Assembly (NCBI GenBank): GCA_002353815.1
Contig: DEKK01000003.1
Span: forward strand, 1-22,727
Origin: Bifidobacteriaceae bacterium UBA2724
GTDB taxonomy: Bacteria; Actinomycetota; Actinomycetes; Actinomycetales; Bifidobacteriaceae
Direction of reading: 5' to 3'
DNA length: 22,727 nt
Every line of letters starts with the position of its first letter. Position 1 is the first letter of the stretch. Below, one piece after another: positions 13,976 through 21,088 of this stretch. The notes beneath the pieces were generated by a model. The model saw only the letters and a list, made by a program, of their open reading frames with translations, made no database searches and had not been told where the DNA came from. The translations under genes were made by a program, and so were the position numbers.

Positions 13976-15583
13976 ATGGCAATTCAACTGTCCATGATCG
14001 CGGTGTTTTTCCTGTGCGTCATCGCGATCCTGTATGTGACGAAGAAGAAATCCCGCAGTTTCGACGACTACGCGGTGGCGGGGCGGTCCTTCGGACCGTG
14101 GTACGTGGCGATGTGCTACGTGAATTCATGGTGGCCCGGCACCGTGTTCATCTCTTTCGCCGGCCTGACCGTGACATCGGGCGTGTTTGGCTTCTACGGC
14201 CTCGCGTATTCCACTCTCGGCCTGGCGTTCATGTATTTCATCGCCACCAGAGCGTGGCGCTGGGGCAAGAGGTACAACCTCGTGACGCAGCCCGATCTGC
14301 TCAAGCTCCGCTATGATTCCAGGGCCGTCGGCGTGATCTGCTCGATCATCGGCGTCATCGCCATCTTTCCGTGGACCGTGCTGGGCATGCAGGCGCTCGC
14401 GACCGTGTTCCAGATCGCAAGCAACGGCAGCTGGGCCCTTCCCGTCTGCCTCGGCGTCGGCCTCGCGGTGATCCTCATCCGCCAAATCTGGACCGTGCAG
14501 ATGGGCATGCGCGGCCTCATCTACACCGACATGTTCCAGGGCCTGTTCGCCTATGTCGTCGCGGCCATCGTGTGCGTCTACCTGCTCGTGGCGCCGAGCT
14601 CCCCGGCGAACTGGGGCCAGCTGTCGCAGCTGTCCGAAAGCCTTCTGCGCGTGCCCGGCGACGGCGGGTCGTACGGCCCCATGTACCTGTTCTGCTCGGT
14701 GTTCACCGGCGTGGTCGGCGCCCTGTGCTGGCCCATGAGCTTCGTGCGCATCTACACGGCCAAGGACGTGCGCTCCGTCAAGCGTTCCACGAACTACGCG
14801 ATCCTCATCGCGGGCGGCTTCTACGCGCTGCTCACCCTCGTGATGCTCGCGGCGGCGCACATCCCGGAGGTCGCCGCGAACCCGCAGCACGGCTGGATCA
14901 CGCTGCTGTCGCAGTATGGCGGCGTGGGGCTGGCGGGCCTGGGCCTCGTGATGATTTTCGCGGGTTCCATCGGTCACATCGACGGCAGCGTCCAGGCCGC
15001 GGGCACGCAGATCGCCAACGACTTCGTGGGCGAGAGGCGTTCCCTGTCGGATGACCAGAAGACCCGTCTGTCCAAGATCTGCATGGTGGCCTTCGTGCTG
15101 CTGTCCGCAATCGTCGCGTACTTCACGAACGGCATGAGCCGCCTGCAGTTGCTGGCGCAGATGTCGTACCAGGGCATCATCCAGATCGCGGTGCCGCTGT
15201 TCCTCGGCCTGTTCTTCAAGTTCGGCAACAAGTACGCCGCGATTTCCGGCATGTCGTCCGGCTTCGTCATCGCCGCCGTGCTGACGTTCGTCTTCCCCGA
15301 TGACATCCCGGCGCTCGGAAGCCTGACGAGCGGCGTCGTGGGTCTCGTCGTGAACCCCGCGGTGTATCTCATCGTCTCCGTCTGCGTCAAGCAGACCGAT
15401 GACGAGAAGAATCGCGTGGAGGAGCTCTTCCGCGTCGCCTCGACCAAGCGCGTCAGCGCCTCTGGAACCGATTCCAGCGATTCCGGGGCCGAATCCGACA
15501 TGCCCGAGGTGGTCAAGCACATCGAGCGGGTCGTGACGGAGGCGAGCGAACGGCATGGCGTCATCGGCGTGGAGCACGCCTAG
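13976..15583 (+). CDS. sodium:solute symporter family transporter
   Basis: This protein of about 535 residues is a member of the SSS family, with about 13 hydrophobic segments. Typical features are the early RSFDDYAVAGRSFGPW block, the RWGKRYNLVTQPDLLKLRYDS loop and the IFAGSIGHIDGSVQAAGTQI segment, which resembles the family's conserved helix. The C-terminal tail of about 60 residues is charged and Ser-rich. I chose ATG 13976, with AGGTAGGTGA at the right distance. A GTG at 13967 in the same frame is too close to that site. It ends the amidase-kinase operon, so its substrate is probably an amino alcohol, its acyl derivative or a related compound. The family also carries pantothenate, proline and carboxylates, so this is only contextual. 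Confidence 0.88.
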   Translation: MAIQLSMIAVFFLCVIAILYVTKKKSRSFDDYAVAGRSFGPWYVAMCYVNSWWPGTVFISFAGLTVTSGVFGFYGLAYSTLGLAFMYFIATRAWRWGKRYNLVTQPDLLKLRYDSRAVGVICSIIGVIAIFPWTVLGMQALATVFQIASNGSWALPVCLGVGLAVILIRQIWTVQMGMRGLIYTDMFQGLFAYVVAAIVCVYLLVAPSSPANWGQLSQLSESLLRVPGDGGSYGPMYLFCSVFTGVVGALCWPMSFVRIYTAKDVRSVKRSTNYAILIAGGFYALLTLVMLAAAHIPEVAANPQHGWITLLSQYGGVGLAGLGLVMIFAGSIGHIDGSVQAAGTQIANDFVGERRSLSDDQKTRLSKICMVAFVLLSAIVAYFTNGMSRLQLLAQMSYQGIIQIAVPLFLGLFFKFGNKYAAISGMSSGFVIAAVLTFVFPDDIPALGSLTSGVVGLVVNPAVYLIVSVCVKQTDDEKNRVEELFRVASTKRVSASGTDSSDSGAESDMPEVVKHIERVVTEASERHGVIGVEHA

Positions 15584-15683
15584 CTGTGCCGGGCGTCTCG
15601 CGTGCCGGCGGCGCCTCTGAGCGCAAGGCGCGGCTGAGGCCGGCGCCGCCGCCCGCCAGAGGTGATTTCCTTATTTCCTGACA

Positions 15684-15725
15684 AATGGTGCCGGAGCCAT
15701 GGGTGACCGTGGCTCCGGCACCATT
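15684..15725 (+). terminator. terminator hairpin after the symporter operon
   Basis: AATGGTGCCGGAGCC (15684-15698) pairs perfectly with GGCTCCGGCACCATT (15711-15725). The next bases extend the stem by one A-T pair. It lies 100 bases after the symporter stop and is followed by TGTGTCT rather than a strong T-run. Confidence 0.75.
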
Positions 15726-16357
15726 GTGTCTGGGGGCTGTGCCGGACGTCGTGGCGGGGTGCATCGGGTGCCGTGGCCGGGTGTCGCGGTGTCGCGCATC
15801 CGGACGTGTCCACAATATGGAACGATTTCGGTGGTCGTCGGGGTGGCGACCGTGTTTTTTCGCGTAACTTTTCGGTGCGCCATGCGTAAGCGTTGCCCTC
15901 GGGCTGAATCGTTGCACGAATATCGAAATCGGTCCCGCCAATCGGCACGATATCCGACCCGGAGGGGAAATCGGAGCCCGTGGCCGCTCCTGTGGGACGC
16001 CGTCGGATTGTCACACCGCTGCTCTCGGAATGTTACATCCATGTTCCAGTCGCGTAAGCGGCGCATGAATGGAAAGAAACCACTGGAAATCTTTCGCTTT
16101 TATAACAAAAGGCAGATTTCACAGGTCCTCCACGGTCCACAAGGCCGGCCCGGATATGCGAAGTCTGAACGTACACCTAGGGCGTGCGACGCCCGGGGAA
16201 TGGACGCGATCGGCCGGATGCCGGCGCATCGGTCACAGCGATGCGCCCGGTTGCAGGCGCTTGAGGGGCCGAGAAACCAAAGAGTGGCTTTTCCTTCGGC
16301 CTGCGTCGTCGAATCGACATTCCCGTCGCACGCGATGGCAACAGGAAAGAGGTCCGT
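15726..16357. other. long intergenic leader region of the cytidylate-kinase-like operon
   Basis: No protein gene is supported in these roughly 630 bases. Several open frames cross it, but none has both a ribosome binding site and a protein-like composition. The segment 16069-16110 is AT-rich for this genome and includes CTTTTATAACAAAAGG, an inverted repeat CTTTT/AAAAG around TATAAC. A promoter there is plausible. That would leave a transcribed leader of about 250 bases before the leader ORF. No known riboswitch was recognised. Confidence 0.4.
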
Positions 16358-16456
16358 ATGAGATTCGCAGATTTCGGGGCTCCTGCGCAGGACGGCTGTA
16401 GCGCCCAGAGCCCGCGCGCTGCCGGAACGCCTGGTGACAGGGAGGCAACGCGATGA
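16358..16456 (+). CDS. 32-residue leader ORF overlapping the cytidylate-kinase-like gene
   Basis: ATG at 16358 is preceded five bases earlier by a strong ribosome binding site, AGGAAAGAGG. The frame runs 32 codons and ends at TGA 16454-16456, which overlaps the ATG of the next gene in an ATGA arrangement. The peptide starts MRFADFGAPAQDG and then is rich in Ala, Pro and Arg, with no membrane segment. It is more likely a coupling leader than a functional peptide. I know no homologue. Confidence 0.45.
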   Translation: MRFADFGAPAQDGCSAQSPRAAGTPGDREATR

Positions 16457-17055
16457 AGTTCAATCCTGATCATTTCATCATCACCATCGGATGCGAGTAC
16501 GGCGCCGGCGGTCCGCAGATCGGCAAGATGCTCGCGGACGCCCTGGGCATCGAATACTACGACCGCGACCTCGTCGACAAGGTGGTCAACCAGCTGGGCG
16601 TCAGCCGCGGTCTCGTCGAGCAGGCGGACCAGAAGACGAACGTCCACTACGGTTTCGAGACGTCGCTCGGACCCCGCTACGCGAACCTCACCAACAGGGT
16701 CATCTACACCCAGTCCGAAGTCATCAACGACCTGGCCGAGAAGTCGTCGTGCGTTTTCATCGGCCGCTCCGCCAACTACCTGCTGCGCGGTCGCGACGAT
16801 GTGCTCAACGTGTTCCTCTATGCGCCGAAGGACGTGCGCATCGAATCCATCATGGAGCAGGACCACGTCGATGAGAAGAAGGCCAAAGAGATCGTCGAAT
16901 ACAACGACGAGCTGAACCATTCCCGCCACAAGTACATCACCGGCACGCACCGCGGCGACCGCAACGGGCGCGATCTGCTGCTCGACACCAGCCTGCTGGG
17001 GTGGGACAAGACGGCGAAGTACCTGCTGATGCTCGTCGAGATGCTGGGCGAGTGA
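16453..17055 (+). CDS. cytidylate kinase-like family protein
   Basis: This 200-residue P-loop kinase-like protein matches the cytidylate-kinase-like (Cytidylate_kin2) group rather than housekeeping Cmk. The nucleotide loop GCEYGAGGPQIGK is at residues 13-25. YYDRDLVDKV, CVFIGRSANYLL, NVFLYAPKDVRIESIM and DTSLLG follow. Many members begin ITISREYGSGG; here the Arg is Cys. Such proteins are common in gut anaerobes, often near transporters, and their true substrates are poorly defined. The ATG has AGGGAGG eight bases upstream and overlaps the leader ORF stop. The permease-dehydrogenase fusion gene starts 19 bases after its stop, so the two are surely one operon. It might sense or regulate the transporter, but no function is proven. 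Confidence 0.8.
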   Translation: MKFNPDHFIITIGCEYGAGGPQIGKMLADALGIEYYDRDLVDKVVNQLGVSRGLVEQADQKTNVHYGFETSLGPRYANLTNRVIYTQSEVINDLAEKSSCVFIGRSANYLLRGRDDVLNVFLYAPKDVRIESIMEQDHVDEKKAKEIVEYNDELNHSRHKYITGTHRGDRNGRDLLLDTSLLGWDKTAKYLLMLVEMLGE

Positions 17056-17074
17056 CGGAAGGGGAGTGAGAAAC

Positions 17075-19801
17075 ATGGCTGAAAAGAAAGCTTCGGAATT
17101 CGACAAAGTCTTCAACGTCTGGGATATCCTCGTCATCGCCTTCGGCGCCATGATCGGATGGGCCTGGGTCGTCTCGAGCGGCGACTGGATCGACCGCGGC
17201 GGCGTAATCGGCGCCATGATTGGCTTCGGCCTGGGCGGCGTCATGATCTTCTTCATCGGTCTGACCTACGCGGAGCTCACGCCCGCCATGCCTGACTGCG
17301 GCGGCGAACATGTGTTCAGCTACCGCGCCATGGGACCGACCGGATCGTTCGTGTGCACGTGGGCCATCATCCTCGGCTACGTCAGCGTCGTCTGCTTCGA
17401 GGCGTGCGCACTGCCGACGATCATCACCTATCTGTTCCCGTCGTTCCTGCAAGGGTATCTGTACACGGTGGCCGGCTTCGACATCTACGCGTCGTGGCTC
17501 GCCGTCGCCATCATCATGGCGATCTTCATCACCTACGTCAACATCCGCGGCGCCAAGACCGCCGCGATCGTGCAGACCGTGCTCACCTGCATCATCGGCG
17601 GCGCGGGCATCCTGCTCGTCGTCGGCTCGGTGATCAGCGGCAACCCGTCCAATCTCGACGGCCAGGTCTTCGTCGGCGACAACACGGGCAGCGTGCTCGG
17701 CAACATCCTGCGCGTGGCCATGATGACCCCGTTCTACTTCATCGGCTTCGACGTGATCCCGCAGGCGGCTGAGGAGATCAACGTGCCGCTGAAGAAGATC
17801 GCGAAGATGCTGCTTCTGTCGATCCTCCTCGCCGTGGCGTTCTACGTGCTCATCATCTTCGCCGTCGGCTATGTGCTCGACCCGTCTGCCATCGCTCAGT
17901 CCGAGAGCTCCGGCACCGGCCTGGTCACCGCCGACGCCATGGCTCGTGCGTTCCACACCGACGTCATGGCCAAGGTGCTGATAATCGGCGGCCTCTGCGG
18001 CGTCCTGACTTCGTGGAATTCGTTCATGATCGGCGGCAGCCGCGCCATGTACTCCATGGCCGAGTCCTATATGATCCCGCCGGTGTTCGGCAAGCTGTCG
18101 TCCAAGTACAAGACCCCGTGGGTGGCCATCGCACTCATCGGCGTGCTCAGCTGCCTCGCCCCGCTCCTCGGCCGCAAGATGCTCGTGTGGATCGTCGACG
18201 CCGGCAACCTGGCGTGCTGCGTGGCCTACTGCATGGTCGCCATCTCCTTCGTCATCCTTCGCAAGAAGGAACCCGACATGCCCCGTCCGTACAAGGTCAA
18301 GCACTACAGGTTCGTGGGCTTCATGGCCATCGTCATGTCGGGCTTCATGGTCGTCATGTACTGCATCCCGGGCAGCGCCGCCGCCCTGGTCCCGACCGAA
18401 TGGGCGTTCGTCGGCGGCTGGACCCTGCTTGGCGTGGTCTTCTACTTCGCCTGCAAGGCCCGCTACGGCAAGAAGTTCGGCACGCTGGTCGAGGTCGCCA
18501 ACGATGAGCTCGACAAGGACTTCGCACGCGAACGCTCCGCCGCCGCCTCCATCGCGGCCGGCGAAGCCGAGAAGCCCGCCGCGGCCGTCGCCACGATCGA
18601 GCAGGCCGAGGTCACCGCCGCGGTGTCGGCCGTCACGGCCGCCGCCGTCGCCGCCACCGAGTCCACCGCCCTGACGTTCTCGTACTACGCGCCCGTCAAC
18701 CTGACCTTCGGCGCGGGTACCCTCGCCAAGGCCGGCGAACTCGCCAAGCCTCTGGGCACCAAGGCCCTCATCGTGACTGGCCGCTCCAGCGCCAAGAAGA
18801 CGGGCGTGTATGACAAGGTCAACAACAGCCTCATCGCGGCCGGGCTCTCCACCGGACTCTTCGACAAGGCGTCCGCCAACCCGCTGACCACCACGGTCGA
18901 GGAAGGCGCCGCCATGGCCAAGGACGGCGGATACGACATGGTCGTCGGCCTCGGCGGCGGTTCGGTGATGGATTGCGCCAAGGGCATCGCCTTCATGGCG
19001 AAGAACGACGGAGACGTCAATGACTACATCTACGGACGCAAGTCCAGCGACGACGCCCTCCCGCTCATGCTCATCCCGACGACGTGCGGCTCCGGTTCCG
19101 AGGCCAACGGCTTCGCGGTGCTCACGAACCCGGAGAACGGCGACAAGAAGTCGCTGCGCTGCCCGGCGATCCTGGCGAAGAGGTCGATCGTGGACCCCGA
19201 AGCCATGATGACCATGCCGAAGAGCCAGCTCTCGGCGGTCGGCTTCGACGCCTTCTGCCACTGCTTCGAGGCGTACACCGCCAAGAACGCCCAGCCGTTC
19301 ACCGATGCGCTCGCGCTCTATGCGATCCCGCTCATCCTCGACAGTCTGCCGCGGCTTGTCGCAGGCACGGGCACGCTCAAGGACTGGGAGCACATGGCCG
19401 AGGCGGCCACGATCGGTGGCCTGGTGATCGGCACGGCGGGCATCACACTGACGCACGCCATGGAGCACCCGGTCAGCGGCCTGAAGAACGTGACGCACGG
19501 CCGCGGTCTCGCCGCCATCGCACCGACCGTGGTGAACGCCACATGGCAGGGCGACAGGTTCAAGTTCGGCAAACTCGCACGCCTCATGGGCGGCTTCACC
19601 GCCGAGGACTGCGCCGAGAAGATCCGCGGCTTCGAACGCTCGATCGGACTTGACGTGACGCTCGGCGACCTGGGCATCAGCGAGTCCGACATCCCATGGC
19701 TCACCGAGAACGCGATGAAGGTCTCCCAGGCCAATATCGACAACACGCGCACCGAGATCGGCGCGGAGGACATCTCCGAGCTGTACCGCAAGGCGCTGTG
19801 A
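17075..19801 (+). CDS. APC permease fused to iron-dependent alcohol dehydrogenase
   Basis: This 908-residue fusion joins two complete modules. Residues about 1-465 are an APC-superfamily permease with about twelve membrane segments, including GEHVFSYRAMGPTG and IPQAAEEINVPLKKI. Residues about 472-531 form an Ala-rich, probably helical linker. Residues about 532-908 are a group III iron-containing alcohol dehydrogenase. That domain keeps the nucleotide motif GGGSVMD (residues 627-633) and metal ligands D725, H729, H794 and H808, plus the conserved H798. It would place an NAD(P)H-dependent aldehyde reductase or alcohol oxidase on the cytoplasmic face of an importer. I chose ATG 17075, with GGAAGGGGAG eight bases upstream; GTG 17066 is inside that site. 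The reading frame is continuous with no sign of a frameshift. Acetaldehyde, or the semialdehyde from the GabT-like enzyme, is a plausible substrate. Confidence 0.88.
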   Translation: MAEKKASEFDKVFNVWDILVIAFGAMIGWAWVVSSGDWIDRGGVIGAMIGFGLGGVMIFFIGLTYAELTPAMPDCGGEHVFSYRAMGPTGSFVCTWAIILGYVSVVCFEACALPTIITYLFPSFLQGYLYTVAGFDIYASWLAVAIIMAIFITYVNIRGAKTAAIVQTVLTCIIGGAGILLVVGSVISGNPSNLDGQVFVGDNTGSVLGNILRVAMMTPFYFIGFDVIPQAAEEINVPLKKIAKMLLLSILLAVAFYVLIIFAVGYVLDPSAIAQSESSGTGLVTADAMARAFHTDVMAKVLIIGGLCGVLTSWNSFMIGGSRAMYSMAESYMIPPVFGKLSSKYKTPWVAIALIGVLSCLAPLLGRKMLVWIVDAGNLACCVAYCMVAISFVILRKKEPDMPRPYKVKHYRFVGFMAIVMSGFMVVMYCIPGSAAALVPTEWAFVGGWTLLGVVFYFACKARYGKKFGTLVEVANDELDKDFARERSAAASIAAGEAEKPAAAVATIEQAEVTAAVSAVTAAAVAATESTALTFSYYAPVNLTFGAGTLAKAGELAKPLGTKALIVTGRSSAKKTGVYDKVNNSLIAAGLSTGLFDKASANPLTTTVEEGAAMAKDGGYDMVVGLGGGSVMDCAKGIAFMAKNDGDVNDYIYGRKSSDDALPLMLIPTTCGSGSEANGFAVLTNPENGDKKSLRCPAILAKRSIVDPEAMMTMPKSQLSAVGFDAFCHCFEAYTAKNAQPFTDALALYAIPLILDSLPRLVAGTGTLKDWEHMAEAATIGGLVIGTAGITLTHAMEHPVSGLKNVTHGRGLAAIAPTVVNATWQGDRFKFGKLARLMGGFTAEDCAEKIRGFERSIGLDVTLGDLGISESDIPWLTENAMKVSQANIDNTRTEIGAEDISELYRKAL

Positions 19802-19840
19802 GCGGTGGACCGGTGGCTGCGGGTTGTGGCTGCGGTTGCG

Positions 19841-19893
19841 GTGACCGGTGACCGGTGACCGGTTGACCGGTTGGCCGGTTGGCCGGTTGGCCG
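19841..19893. repeat. 7- and 8-bp tandem repeats with an ACCGG/GCCGG core
   Basis: Three GTGACCG units (19841-19861) are followed by one GTTGACCG and three GTTGGCCG units (19862-19893). The unit length steps from 7 to 8 bases by insertion of a T. This is consistent with slippage expansion. It lies 40 bases after the fusion gene and before the acetyltransferase gene, and no gene overlaps it. Confidence 0.85.
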
Positions 19894-20034
19894 AATGAGG
19901 CGGCGGCCGTCGCGCGACGATGCATCTGCGTTCGTTGCGTGGCGGTCGCCGCTTTTGCGCCGCGGCATCGTGATGGCTGCGGCATTGTGATGACGGCGGT
20001 GGAATCGTATTTCTTCGGAACAAAGGAGAACCGA

Positions 20035-20466
20035 ATGCGTATCAAAACAGCGGAACCGAACGATTTTCCCGAGGCGCTGCGCTTCATCCGCGCGCTGTGG
20101 GACTACAACACCTACGAGGAGGCCCCCACACGCGAGGTCTATGGCAAGGTGCTCGCGGACGAGGCGAGCTTCGCCTTCTTTCTGATCGACGACGACGGCC
20201 GGTATGTGGGCATGTGCCACGGCGATTACTTCCAGACCTTCTGGATGTGCGGCCTCACGTGCTATGTCTCGAGCCTCATCGTGGCCGAAGGGGAGCGCGG
20301 CAAGGGGTACGGCACGACGATGCTCGACCACGCCGTCGAACTCGCCCGCGCCCGCGGCTGCCGCGCTGTGACGCTCGACTCCGGGCTGCCGCGCACGGCC
20401 GCGCATCGTTTCTACGAGGGATACGGCTTCGAGAAAAGCTGCTACGGATTCGAGATGTCTCTATAA
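20035..20466 (+). CDS. GNAT-family N-acetyltransferase
   Basis: This 143-residue protein has the GNAT fold. The acetyl-CoA pyrophosphate loop is RGKGYG at residues 88-93, preceded by the strand VSSLIVAEGE. The C-terminal RTAAHRFYEGYGFEK block is typical of the family. It transfers an acetyl group from acetyl-CoA to an amine of unknown identity. The frame extends upstream to 19879, but AAAGGAG just before ATG 20035 and the family's length fix the start here. It stands alone between repeats and hairpins with a 233-bp gap before it. An amino-alcohol or amine acceptor would fit the neighbourhood, but nothing in the sequence shows it. Confidence 0.88.
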   Translation: MRIKTAEPNDFPEALRFIRALWDYNTYEEAPTREVYGKVLADEASFAFFLIDDDGRYVGMCHGDYFQTFWMCGLTCYVSSLIVAEGERGKGYGTTMLDHAVELARARGCRAVTLDSGLPRTAAHRFYEGYGFEKSCYGFEMSL

Positions 20467-20542
20467 GCGGTGCAGGCAGGCTGTTGAACGCCGCCGCGAG
20501 GGATGCCCTCGGTGTGACGCTGTTCCAAGACGACACACACCG

Positions 20543-20569
20543 CCCTTGGCGGCATGCCGCCGCCAAGGG
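20543..20569 (+). terminator. hairpin after the acetyltransferase gene
   Basis: CCCTTGGCGGC at 20543-20553 pairs perfectly with GCCGCCAAGGG at 20559-20569 around the loop ATGCC. There is no T-run. It is the first of two strong hairpins after the acetyltransferase gene. Confidence 0.6.
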
Positions 20570-20602
20570 GTGCATGGGGCTATGCGTCGGGGTCACGAAC
20601 AT

Positions 20603-20640
20603 ACGGCACCGCGTCGTCGATATGGACGGCGCGGTGCCGT
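20603..20640 (+). terminator. second hairpin after the acetyltransferase gene
   Basis: The arms at 20603-20618 and 20625-20640 pair over 16 bases with one G-U pair and a six-base loop. The core is ACGGCACCGC/GCGGTGCCGT. No T-run follows. Like other hairpins in this window it may terminate without one. Confidence 0.6.
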
Positions 20641-21088
20641 CATCGTATGCACTCTCGTGACACCGCCAGCGAACATCACCGTAACGTTGGCGGGCCGGTG
20701 CGGCGGTGTCGACATCGTGAAATCGACCTTGCTTGTGTTCGCACAGCGGACGGGATGTGCCGGCCGTGGCTCGTCCGCCGTGGCGGGGCGGCATCGCCGC
20801 CGACATACTCGGGACGGTGTGGGGGCGGGGGCCGGAAGCCTTGGAAACACAAGCCAGGCGCCGTCTTTCCAAATGCGCATGCACGCGAGAAGGAATCCAG
20901 TGTTACGACACAAATGTTACGTGGAATGCACACCTGTTTCGGCGAGGAAACGAAGCCGTTTCGAGAAAGGGATTTCAGGGCAATGTGCGGGTGTTAACAA
21001 TTTGCTTGTCAGGAAAAACGGCGACGAAATCCGAAGGATCCCGCCACCGCGGTTGCGAAATCACAAATGAAATCAAGGAGATGCAGCG
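20641..21088 (+). other. intergenic region and leader of the gabT-like gene
   Basis: No gene is supported in these 448 bases. Near 20902-20921, GTTACG occurs twice, 14 bases apart, with the sequence ACACAAAT between the copies. The AT-rich stretch TGTTAACAATTTGCTTGTC at 20991-21009 is a plausible promoter area but has no clean -35/-10 pair. The gene's ribosome binding site is AAGGAG, about nine bases before ATG 21089. Confidence 0.4.

Noticed and set aside
16069..16401. 110-codon open frame in the leader of the cytidylate-kinase-like gene
   Set aside because: No ribosome binding site at a proper distance, Arg-rich random-looking translation, and the better-supported leader ORF at 16358 overlaps it in another frame.
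2829..19801. Classical eut operon with microcompartment
   Set aside because: No EutBC, EutE, EutD or shell protein is encoded; the only ethanolamine-type parts are the permease and the kinase/phospho-lyase route.
16937..20023. 1028-codon open frame on the minus strand
   Set aside because: It is antisense to the permease-dehydrogenase fusion and has His/Asp/Arg-rich low-complexity translation with no domain.
19879..20034. N-terminal extension of the acetyltransferase
   Set aside because: The extension translates repeat DNA; ATG 20035 has AAAGGAG and gives a standard GNAT length.
20546..21070. 174-codon open frame before the gabT-like gene
   Set aside because: It crosses two hairpins, has no ribosome binding site and no protein-like pattern.
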